DNA of 56,259 nt from Roseiflexaceae bacterium. GTDB taxonomy: Bacteria > Chloroflexota > Chloroflexia > Chloroflexales > Roseiflexaceae. The stretch lies in assembly GCA_947450095.1 (NCBI GenBank), contig CANFUF010000008.1, positions 1 to 56,259 on the forward strand, in the 5' to 3' direction. Shown piece after piece: positions 28,062-36,600 of this stretch; position 1 is the first letter of the stretch; each line of letters opens with the position of its first letter. The translations under genes and the position numbers were made by a program. The notes beneath the pieces are model-generated. The model made no database searches, had not been told where the DNA came from, and was given only the letters and a program-made list of their open reading frames with translations.

Positions 28062-28902
28062 GACAAAAGATGATTTGGTTCCATTATACGACCCACGCAA
28101 TCAGCTCAATGACCTGAGTAGCAAAGAATGGACCTACGCATTGGGGTCAGTGCTGATGACGCGCTACCCCGCCCGAGGCGCAGCCAGTATGGCCCACCAT
28201 TTGCGCAAGGCGCACCCATCCCCCAAACCACCCCAGTTGATGGTCGAATTATTACGCTTTTTCACCAAAAAAAATGGCCGTGTGCTCGACCCATTTTGTG
28301 GCGCTGGCAGTAGCCTCATCGCCTGCGCCCTCGAAGGGCGTCATGGCGAAGGGCTCGATTTGGCGCCGACCTATGCCCAGCTCTACCAAGACGTGGCAGA
28401 GTACCTACAAGTGCCACCATTGCCCTACCACATCGCCGATGCTTGTGACCCACACAGTTATGCCCGCTTTGGCGAACAACTGTTTGATTTCGTGATTGCC
28501 GATCCACCCTATAGCTCAATGTTGGCGCGGCAACGCACCGGTCACCGCTACAAAAAAGGCAACGACAAAGCCACACCGTTTAGTGACGATGTGGCTGATT
28601 TGGGTAATATGCCGGTGGAGCAGTTTTTTCCAGCCCTAATTACCGCTCTCACCAATTGTATGCAGGTACTCAGACACCATGGACATATGGCAGTGTTTAT
28701 CAAAGACTTACAGCCGACAGCCATCCATCACAACATGTTGCATGCCGACGTGGTCAATGCCATGACAGCCATCCCGCAATTGCGCTTCCGGGGCTATCGG
28801 ATCTGGCACGATGCAAATATCAACCACTTTCCATTCGGCTACCCGCATACGTTTGTGGCCAATCAGACGCATCAGTTCATTTTGATTTTCCGTAAGGAAT
28901 GA
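28060..28902 (+). CDS. Solitary DNA (N6-adenine or N4-cytosine) methyltransferase
   Basis: 280 residues. The AdoMet-binding motif DPFCGAGSS lies at 77-85, preceded by 'KPPQLMVELLRFF', and the catalytic DPPY motif IV at 148-151 (ADPPYSS). The motif order (AdoMet motif first, catalytic motif second) fits alpha/gamma-type DNA amino-methyltransferases. DPPY is compatible with N6-adenine or N4-cytosine targets. No restriction endonuclease gene is adjacent, so it is an orphan or regulatory methyltransferase, or an RNA/DNA modification enzyme of another sort. It is divergent from the glycosyltransferase gene with overlapping start codons and followed by a repeat-rich 345-bp gap. Confidence 0.85.
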   Translation: MTKDDLVPLYDPRNQLNDLSSKEWTYALGSVLMTRYPARGAASMAHHLRKAHPSPKPPQLMVELLRFFTKKNGRVLDPFCGAGSSLIACALEGRHGEGLDLAPTYAQLYQDVAEYLQVPPLPYHIADACDPHSYARFGEQLFDFVIADPPYSSMLARQRTGHRYKKGNDKATPFSDDVADLGNMPVEQFFPALITALTNCMQVLRHHGHMAVFIKDLQPTAIHHNMLHADVVNAMTAIPQLRFRGYRIWHDANINHFPFGYPHTFVANQTHQFILIFRKE

Positions 28903-28919
28903 GTAGGTGATTTTTTTGT

Positions 28920-29251
28920 CTCGCGCAGAGGACGCAGAGGACGCAGAGATGGGTGTTGATTGCAGTGCGACAATCAATGCCGACCAATGCGAAATACAAA
29001 GAGACGCAGCAGACTGCGTCTCTTCGACTACGATTTCCAACTTCCACTTCACACTTCAAACTTCCTGCTTCAAACTTCCTACTTCGTTAGCTCGCGCAGA
29101 GGACGCAGAGGACGCAGTGTCGTCCTTTGATATTCGTGCACCGATACGTGCCGGTCAATGCGAAATACAAAGAGACGCAGCAGACTGCGTCTCTTCGACT
29201 ACGATTTCCAACTTCCACTTCAAACTTCAAACTTCCTGCTTCCTACTTCAT
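28920..29251. repeat. 171-bp tandem duplication (two copies) in a gene-free stretch
   Basis: Copy 1 is 28920-29090, copy 2 starts at 29091 and runs to about 29251. Each copy has a CGCAGAGGACGCAGAG tract, a diverged middle, then a nearly identical AATGCGAAATACAAA segment. A perfect hairpin follows (GAGACGCAG-CAGA-CTGCGTCTC at 29001-29022 and 29172-29193), then a run of ACTTC-type short repeats. The stretch 28903-29247 holds no convincing gene; the open frame through it is a by-product of the repeats. Confidence 0.9.
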
Positions 29252-29712
29252 TCGGGTGCTTGCCAAACATCGAAGCCTTGCTCGGCGCGGATTTTGCTGC
29301 CGATGGCCACTGCCGCACTTATCAACACCAGGTTTTTGATGATGTATTGCCCTTCGAGGGTCAAGACTACGGGAAAGTGCGACCAGACCAAGTGTGGAGT
29401 CAAAAACAACGGCGACAATGTGCCGAGCATCTGCAAAAACAACAACATCAAGGTGACACGCATGCCATACCCGATGATAAAACCAACACCAATGGCGATT
29501 TCCCATAATGCCAAAAAGGGAATGAAGTAATCGAGTGGCAAAAAGCTCATCGTTTCGCGGATGAGGTTGTCGGCCGGACTCATGCCAGGCACTAATTTGA
29601 GGGCCCCGAACCAGATAAAGATGATTCCCATCGACCAGCGCAAAAGCACCGTTGCATTGCGTTGCATCCAGCACGTCACCGTGCGATCGATCCGATTCAA
29701 AATGGTGGTCAT
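29248..29712 (-). CDS. DoxX/DUF417-like four-helix membrane protein
   Basis: 154 residues with about four hydrophobic helices: 'LLRWSMGIIFIWFGALKLV', 'YFIPFLALWEIAIGVGFIIG', 'TLMLLFLQMLGTLSPLFL' and 'KNLVLISAAVAIG'. The 'WFGALKL' in the first helix and 'EGQYIIKNLVL' before the last are typical of DoxX-related and YkgB (DUF417) proteins, which sit in the cytoplasmic membrane and have been linked to redox or stress functions. No catalytic role can be assigned. It is divergent from a LysR-type regulator that probably controls it through the shared 126-bp intergenic region. Its 3' end borders the 171-bp repeats. Confidence 0.8.
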   Translation of the reverse strand: MTTILNRIDRTVTCWMQRNATVLLRWSMGIIFIWFGALKLVPGMSPADNLIRETMSFLPLDYFIPFLALWEIAIGVGFIIGYGMRVTLMLLFLQMLGTLSPLFLTPHLVWSHFPVVLTLEGQYIIKNLVLISAAVAIGSKIRAEQGFDVWQAPE

Positions 29713-29786
29713 GTTGTGCTCGCTTTCGGATCGCGTCTACTTCCTGTCACCACTATAATTCATTGTACTATATTGCACAAATACAT

Positions 29787-29806
29787 GTTATGATTTTATT
29801 CATAAC
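29787..29806. promoter_or_regulatory. Candidate LysR operator between doxX-like and lysR genes
   Basis: GTTATGA-6 nt-TCATAAC is a perfect inverted repeat in the divergent intergenic region and starts 52 bp upstream of the LysR start. It has the T-N11-A spacing typical of LysR-type binding sites. A weaker TTCAT...ATGAA pair follows immediately. Confidence 0.55.
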
Positions 29807-29838
29807 GAATTTGATATGAATAAAAAACAGAGGTAGCG

Positions 29839-30741
29839 ATGGAACTGAGTCAATTACGGGTATTTATGCAGGTGGCGGCGCATTTGCATGTGAGCAAGGC
29901 GGCCCGCGAGCTGCACATGGCGCAACCGGCAGTGAGCCGGCAGATCCGCGAGCTCGAACGGGCTTGTGGCGGGATTGCGTTGATCCAAAAAGTAGGACGC
30001 AACGTACAGTTGACCGAGGCAGGCGAGGTGTTGTTCGCCCACGCCCAGCGCATCATGGCCGAAGTGGCGGTGGCGCAGAGTGCCATGCAGGCCAGGGTAG
30101 GGGCGATGGCGGGGCGCGTGCGGATCGGCACGCCACCGACGATTGGGGTGCGGCTGCTGCCGCGAGCGCTGGCGCAATTCCACCAGCGCCACCCCGCCAT
30201 CGAGCTCCGCATCCATCAAGCCAGTACAGCTCAGTTAGTGCACCAACTCGATATGGGCGAAATCGACGTGGCGGTGGTGACCCTGCCAGTACCGCATCGG
30301 GGCCACCGGATTGTGCCCCTGTTTGATGAGCCGTTGGTGATGGTGATGCAACCAAATCATCCGTTATGTCAAAAAGAAAAGGTGACGTTGGCGGATTTCG
30401 CCGAAGAGGCGTTTTTGTTGTACCCAGTGGGGTACGAGATGCACGACGTGATTATGGCGGCCTGTAAACAAGCGGGGTTTGTGCCCAAAGTCGCCATCGA
30501 CGGCGGCGATGTGGCGATGTTGTTGCGGGTGGCCGAGGCGGGGCTAGGGGTGGCGATTGTGCCGCAGTTGGCGTTGCGGGGCGATGAAGCGTTGTATAGT
30601 TGTCAGTTAGCCCAACCGCGGTTGATGCGCCAAATGGCCTTGATTTGTCGCAACGACCGCACCTTGCCGCCACCGGTGCATACGCTGTTTCATGCCTTGC
30701 AACACGATTTGGTGCAACACGCCCAGCAATTATTGGGGTGA
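29839..30741 (+). CDS. LysR-family transcriptional regulator
   Basis: 300 residues. The N-terminal winged helix-turn-helix (1-60) is 'HVSKAARELHMAQPAVSRQI', followed by the linker helix and a periplasmic-binding-protein-like effector domain from about 90 ('GRVRIGTPPTIGVRLLP' and 'LDMGEIDVAVVTLP'). GAGG precedes the ATG. Its position head-to-head with the DoxX-like gene, with an inverted repeat between them, suggests it regulates that gene and itself. The inducer is unknown. Downstream are two copies of a short T-tailed repeat and then the 3' end of the convergent NTPase gene. Confidence 0.95.
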   Translation: MELSQLRVFMQVAAHLHVSKAARELHMAQPAVSRQIRELERACGGIALIQKVGRNVQLTEAGEVLFAHAQRIMAEVAVAQSAMQARVGAMAGRVRIGTPPTIGVRLLPRALAQFHQRHPAIELRIHQASTAQLVHQLDMGEIDVAVVTLPVPHRGHRIVPLFDEPLVMVMQPNHPLCQKEKVTLADFAEEAFLLYPVGYEMHDVIMAACKQAGFVPKVAIDGGDVAMLLRVAEAGLGVAIVPQLALRGDEALYSCQLAQPRLMRQMALICRNDRTLPPPVHTLFHALQHDLVQHAQQLLG

Positions 30742-30743
30742 AT

Positions 30744-30848
30744 ATTCACCGCGGCGGCCGGAGTTTTTTCAACAAATCACAAATCAAGACAAATACCACA
30801 CCGTACAATTGTTACGCAACTTATTCACCGCCGTGGCTGGAGTTTTTT
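30744..30848. repeat. Two copies of a 26-bp T-tailed direct repeat
   Basis: Copies at 30744-30769 and 30823-30848 (79-bp spacing) match at 23 of 26 positions: ATTCACC, a GC-rich core, GGAG, then six T. They lie between the convergent LysR and NTPase genes. The T-run could aid termination of the LysR transcript, but no strong stem precedes it. Confidence 0.6.
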
Positions 30849-30866
30849 TACCAAAAAGAAAAACAA

Positions 30867-33314
30867 TCACGCCAACTGTAGTTGCTGGTGCATCACTTGC
30901 GTGAGCTCATGGATGCTCATCTGGGGGTGGAATACGCCCAACGTTTGCGTAGCAATTGCCGGGTTGTTGCTGGCGTACGTCTTGAATTGCTGGAGCATGG
31001 CATCAAACACTTCGCCACGAAAGAGTTGGCGCTCGTGGCGCCAGCGGTCATTGAGGGCGAGCACGATTTGGGCATCGGCAAAAGCTCCTTGCCCAAACAA
31101 AATCCCACAATAGATATCGATGCTATACATGATGTCGTTGAGGCCACCGATACGCGCGAGGATTTCGACACTCACACACAGCTCACGGGCGGCCTCGCGA
31201 ATCTGCATGGTCAAGACATTGAGGACTGCCAAGCGGATATGCGAATGGGCGATTTCAGATAATTGGGCATTGGCGGTGTATTCGTGGAGTACGTCCGTCA
31301 ATTGTTGGCGCGCCAAGTCATAATCCCCCACAGAAACCAAAATCATCCCATACAAGCGCTGCGCCTCAGTCATCCAATTAATCCGTGGGGATTTGCGCAA
31401 TATTTCGAGCGCCTTGTTGATGTATTCGTGGGCCGGGCGCAGTTGCCCTGCACAAAAATATAAATAGGCGGTGTAATCATAGGTATGCGCCAGCCACGAC
31501 CATAATTGGGCGTCAGCAAAATAATGCGCGGCATGGGTTAAATCATTGAGGAGCAGACTGAATTGGGCGTCGTCGGCGGTTTTGATGCTATGGAATACGA
31601 CTAAACTCTGTACCAAGGCCATGCGGGCACGCAAGTAACCGTCAGTGTCTGACAGTTGCGATTGCACGTATTCCAATTGGCGGGACGCAAGATGCGCTAA
31701 GCCACGTTCGTGATACAACACCGTCATAGTGAGGCATAATTCCGGATAGAGGTGATTTGTCGGCAACACAGACGAGAAACAGTGCTCACCCAACATGATT
31801 ACAGAAGAAACAAACCCGTGGCGAATAAAATGTTCGTGCCATAGGCACAACAGCGTGACTACCTGTGTCGGCATACCGGCATGCAACAGTGCATGACCGA
31901 GATCAATCACATGCACCAAATCAAGATGATAGGCTAAATGGCGGTGTACTGATGAAGGATGGACCTCATCGTATTCGTCACACGTAAAGGCGTGATAGAG
32001 GCACCACAACACGTCACGCATCAGCGCCACGGTGTGATTGACGGTGAGATAATCACGCACAAACTCGGGTACCATATACGATTCATTGTCGTCATTGATG
32101 ACAGTGACCAGCCCACGCAAACGTAATTGGTCGAGGTATTCACCCAACGTCGCCTCGGGAATCGCGAACACGACCGGGTTTACGGCATACAAAAAGCGCG
32201 TCGAGACTTTGAATTTGAGCAATACCAGGGTCATCAACAAACGCTGGGCGATGAGATCACTCTGCGCCAAGGTTTGGATGAGGACGTCTTCGTGCACCAA
32301 TGCGGTGTGGTCGCGGGCGATAATGTCGGTCATCAATATGATTTGGCGGGGGTTGCCTTGTGCTTGCTGACAGATTGCATCTATCAACGAGGTGTGCAAC
32401 ACCGGGAGCCCGCTCGACTTCACATGGCGCCGCACCAAATGAGCCGCCGCCGAAAACTCACTGCTATAATCGAGCGCTGGTACCGTCACCACCCGTGCCC
32501 CCACAATCAGTTGCGGCGCCTGAATATGGCTACTCGTGATGATGTAGGTCAGATTGGGGAAGTGTGCCTGCAGATGCCCGACTAATTCGCCACGCGAAAA
32601 ATCAGCGTGCTCGCCAAAATCGTCGATGATTATCCGGGGAGCGGTGTCGGCCACAAATGATTGCACGCGAAAGATAATCGGCTCCATCCCCATCTGTTTA
32701 AGTCGAAAGGCCTCGGCCATGCCGTCGTGCAATTGCATCACTGCATTAATGGCACGCCCATCAACAAAATAGGTTGGTTGTGCACTATCGATATGAAAGC
32801 GTTGCATCAGGTGTAGGGCAATGGCCGTTTTGCCGATGCCGGCGGGTCCGGTGAGGATGACGCTTTTGTGGTGCACAATCCCTTCGTAGATGGCATGCAC
32901 GATGGCATCACGCCCCACTAGATAATCATTGGACGTACTGATGCTGACACCATACAACTTCATGGCACCTAGCCATTCATAGGCGGGGAAGTAGTGACTA
33001 AACGACTGTAGCACGTCGAGTGGCATGCGGGCCGCATTGAGAAGCTGTAATAATTCGGCCGCCGACAAGATGCGCGTGTCATAGCGAAATGCCAGATTGA
33101 CCACCGCTACAAAGACGGGAATGGGGGCGATACGGTCGACTTCGGGACGGGTGGTAAACCAGGTCTCGAACTGTGAGCGTTCGATGTCGAAGCCCTCGTG
33201 ATGCAGGGCCAGCAAAATATCGGGCACATTAATTTTGTGCGTGCGCAGGCGTTTGAGCACGGTGCGCATGAGTTCGTTAATTTTGGTTTTTTGGAAAATT
33301 TCTTGGTTGGGCAT
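30867..33314 (-). CDS. STAND-like NTPase with C-terminal TPR-type repeats
   Basis: 815 residues. Residues 1-100 are helical with no confident family. An NTPase domain follows with Walker A GPAGIGKTAIA (156-166), a Walker-B-like 'RIIIDDFGEHAD' (about 230), and a winged-helix-like region around 370-430. The C-terminal ~370 residues are helical repeats of TPR type ('RAMALVQSLVVFHSIKTADD', 'YLYFCAGQLRPAHEYINKAL', 'VSVGDYDLARQQLTDVLHEY'). This is the layout of STAND signalling ATPases such as MalT/AfsR relatives, but there is no C-terminal LuxR-type HTH and no recognisable effector. It could be a regulator or a defence-type sensor. The ATG at 33314 has only a weak GGA upstream. Confidence 0.8.
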   Translation of the reverse strand: MPNQEIFQKTKINELMRTVLKRLRTHKINVPDILLALHHEGFDIERSQFETWFTTRPEVDRIAPIPVFVAVVNLAFRYDTRILSAAELLQLLNAARMPLDVLQSFSHYFPAYEWLGAMKLYGVSISTSNDYLVGRDAIVHAIYEGIVHHKSVILTGPAGIGKTAIALHLMQRFHIDSAQPTYFVDGRAINAVMQLHDGMAEAFRLKQMGMEPIIFRVQSFVADTAPRIIIDDFGEHADFSRGELVGHLQAHFPNLTYIITSSHIQAPQLIVGARVVTVPALDYSSEFSAAAHLVRRHVKSSGLPVLHTSLIDAICQQAQGNPRQIILMTDIIARDHTALVHEDVLIQTLAQSDLIAQRLLMTLVLLKFKVSTRFLYAVNPVVFAIPEATLGEYLDQLRLRGLVTVINDDNESYMVPEFVRDYLTVNHTVALMRDVLWCLYHAFTCDEYDEVHPSSVHRHLAYHLDLVHVIDLGHALLHAGMPTQVVTLLCLWHEHFIRHGFVSSVIMLGEHCFSSVLPTNHLYPELCLTMTVLYHERGLAHLASRQLEYVQSQLSDTDGYLRARMALVQSLVVFHSIKTADDAQFSLLLNDLTHAAHYFADAQLWSWLAHTYDYTAYLYFCAGQLRPAHEYINKALEILRKSPRINWMTEAQRLYGMILVSVGDYDLARQQLTDVLHEYTANAQLSEIAHSHIRLAVLNVLTMQIREAARELCVSVEILARIGGLNDIMYSIDIYCGILFGQGAFADAQIVLALNDRWRHERQLFRGEVFDAMLQQFKTYASNNPAIATQTLGVFHPQMSIHELTQVMHQQLQLA

Positions 33315-33319
33315 GATTG

Positions 33320-33475
33320 ATTTCCATCAAAAGTAGGAAGTATAAAGTAGGAAGTATGAAGTAACATATGCATGCCCTGCGCGAGATAAAGGGCATTGCG
33401 CATGAGCACGCATTCATCTATGACAACCACATAATTAGCAACTCTGCGCCCTCTGCGTCCCCTGTGCGAGATAAA
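33320..33475. repeat. Inverted relatives of the 28.9-29.25 kb repeat modules
   Basis: AAGTAGGAAGTATAAAGTAG (33325-33358 region) is the reverse-complement type of the ACTTC runs at 29041-29083 and 29206-29245. CTCTGCGCCCTCTGCG with the following CCCCTGTGCGAG (33435-33470) is the reverse complement type of CTCGCGCAGAGGACGCAGAG at 28920 and 29091. CTGCGCGAGATAAA also appears twice here (with one change). The 328-bp gap 33315-33642 otherwise holds a promoter-like region and no gene. Confidence 0.7.
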
Positions 33476-33543
33476 TGAAAATCCATACACACTATTACGC
33501 TACTATCATAGCGCAAATTTACATGACCATCGCAACAAAAATA

Positions 33544-33612
33544 AAATTTCCGTAAGAATCTGACGGAATTTATCTGATTATTTTGACATCTTTTGTGATA
33601 TGTTGTCATTAT
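33544..33612 (+). promoter_or_regulatory. Promoter region of the giant surface-protein gene
   Basis: TTGACA is at 33583-33588, with a poor -10 candidate (CATTAT, 33607-33612) 18 nt on. Just upstream is an imperfect inverted repeat, AAATTTCCGT / ACGGAATTT (33544-33571, 9-nt loop), placed where an operator could sit. Both are by eye. Confidence 0.4.
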
Positions 33613-33642
33613 GTAATACAACAAACAAAAAGGTGGCATATC

Positions 33643-36600
33643 ATGGCGTCAAAATACCCCAAATTTATTGCCTTGAGCCTGGTGCTGATGCTCGTCATCA
33701 GTGGCATCGCCTACTTTGTGATGCTGACGGCACAAAATTACACGCCGTTGGCGCGTATGAAAAACGCCCAAGATGTCGCCAAAATGAGTGGCGAATATCA
33801 ATTCCGTACCGACATCGACCAAGTCAGCGGGTATGCGCCCAGCATCACCAACTATGGTCGCGAGAGTCGCCATGATCAGCTGGTGGTGGAGGGGACGATT
33901 AGCGAATCGACCCAAACCAGCACCATGACCATCTCGAACGCCAACGGCGTGATGCTGGAAGTGCGCCGCGAGCGGGGGCAGACCTATGCCCGCCGTCCCG
34001 GCACTGGCTGGCAACGCGCCGCCAGTAACAGCACTGCCCAAATCAACACCTTGAGCTATTTGGCGGGGATGACCAATGCCAAAGTAGTGGGTAGCGACGG
34101 CAACAGTTTTGATTTCGGCTTTGACGGCAACGCCTTTGCGACGCATTTTGCGCGTTTGCTCAGCGCCGACGCCGCCCATGGCATCAAATATAGCGACGAA
34201 TGGTATAGTATTGCCCAATCAAATCAATTTAAAGAAGCAAATGGTGACGGGAATTTGACCCTTGACAGCGACGGTTTGCCCAAAAATATGACCTTGAATT
34301 TGACCATGCCCGGTAATAACAACAATGGGACTGTCCAAACTTCTATTAAAACATCGTTTTTTGCCTATGCCCGCACCGGTTTAGCCTTGAAAAAAGTGCT
34401 CAACAACCCATTTACCATTGTCGGGAATTTGTTGGGGACGGATACGAGTGCCGTCAAAACGGTATTGTTTAGTTTGTTGGCGATTTTGGCCGTGACGATG
34501 GTTGGCGTGTTGGTGCACCTATTCCGCACGCGCTTGTATTTACCAGTGACGTTGTTGGCATTGGGCATGTTGGTGTTCCAACCATTTAGTAATATCCCCC
34601 GCTCGTATGCCGCCACCAGCCAGGGGAGTGACCCCACCCCAGTACCCAATAGCACCACCCCCAGCAAACCCGAGGTGACGTTTAACCCGTTGGTATCACC
34701 GTTGCAGCAGATGGGGACAGTGGTACTGCCTAGTGCCGGCACCACCACGGCCAACGATACGGTGGTGGTGAGCGGGAGCCAGAGTCGGAGTTTGACGACG
34801 CGTGATGCGAGTGCAACAGAAATTTGTAACACTGCAGATACTGCAGATGCTGATAGTGATGGTCTCAACAATTATTTAGAATGTGTAAACGGGTCGGACC
34901 CCAATATCGCGGATACCGACAAGGATGGACTTAGTGACGGTGAAGAAATTGCCAACAAAGGTGACCCCGTCAAAACAGATACCGATGGTGATGGACTTAC
35001 TGACAAAGATGAATTTACTTTGGGTACGGCACTAGATAAGCCCGATACAGACGGAGATGGGCTCAATGACTTTGCGGAAGTACAGTTGGGGACTGATCCA
35101 CTGAACACTGATAGCGATCTCGATGGTTTGAGTGATTTCGTAGAAGTCGCCACATATACTCAATACCCGGGATCAACTAATAAGTTTTATACCAATCCCT
35201 TAAAATCCGACACTAACGGTGATGGTCTATCTGATCTATTTGAGTGTCCATTAAAATCTGTGTTATCAAATAATGATGTCAATAATTTTGTTGCCGGACC
35301 TGACACGAATTGTGCAGATACAAATGGCGACAAGATACCAGACTTTATCACATTTGATAATGATGGCGATGGAGTTACCGACAGTGCAGACTCATTACCC
35401 TCGGTAAATGACACAACAATCTATACTGAAAGTAATCCATATCTGCTTAAAATCCAAAATACGGCAACGACGGTACAGCCGCTCACCATCGACTTCCAAA
35501 TTCGCCCTACAGATAATCTTTTGTATGCAAATAATGCGATTTATGACTGGCCAAGTAATGATAAAGAAGGTCAAGTAACTCGTGTCCGCGATACCACATT
35601 TCAATCAATGTATAACTCCCAAGATGCAAAATCCAAAAACGGTGATATTAAAGTTACCGCCATGCTCGAAATAAAAATCCCAATTAGTAATACTCAGTAT
35701 GGCAATTTGCCAGTTACCTCATGTAGCAACTATGTACCCATCACAACAACATTGCAATTGAATAGTAATGATATTAATTCGTGCATCAACATGGAAAAAA
35801 CCAAATCCTATGGAATAAGTGTTAATTGGAGTCATGATAATAATGGCAAAGAATTAAAAAATAGTGTAACACTTGGTTTACCACTCACTGCAATTTATGA
35901 TGCAAATAACACAATAACGTCGTATAGTGCCCAAGCATACTACGAAACAAGTGTGCAACCGTGGGTAGCAAATCATGAAATTCGACTCAAATGGGATGTT
36001 TCATCAATCCAAGATTACTGTCCTAGGGCAAATTGTGAAGCAAAAGATCGTATAGAATACTATTCAACACTACAAAGTTATTACAGTGGATTCAAAGTTA
36101 TCAGTATTAATGCCACCGAAAGTTATGGTGCCAAAGCGGTAGTCATCTATGAAGATAGTAGCAAAACATCAGTAACAGATCCAACAAAACGCCGACTTGC
36201 AATTATTAAAGCACACAATTATCTTAACGCTGCTTTTGTCAAAACACCATTTTTAACAATTGATGGTTCTGATACCAGTAAATCGATTCCAGTAATTTTT
36301 GATAACATCAAAAATCAATCATCACCAATAACGAGTACCGTCAAAGATGCAACCAAGATCATTGTGAATTCATATGCAACAAGCTTAGAAATTGTAAAAA
36401 TAAATAGTGACATCGAAACAAAAATACTCAACGGCATCAATAAAACGACCTGTAAAAATAGTACCGAAATCAGCTGTAGTCCAGCCATGATTATTGCAAA
36501 TGAAAACACTGAACGTAGTACGTCACTGAAATCAAACAAAAGTATTGATTTTGCAGACACCGCAAAGTCTGTTACTCGTGGGGTCACAGGGTTAATCTAC

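Noticed and set aside
28907-29530. A 207-codon rightward open frame after the methyltransferase gene
   Set aside because: It is created by the 171-bp repeats and then runs antisense through the DoxX-like gene; no family similarity or ribosome binding site.
34837-35412. Possible dockerin domain suggested by Dx(D/N)xDG loops
   Set aside because: The loops recur eight times without the paired-helix spacing of dockerins and match thrombospondin type-3 repeats better.
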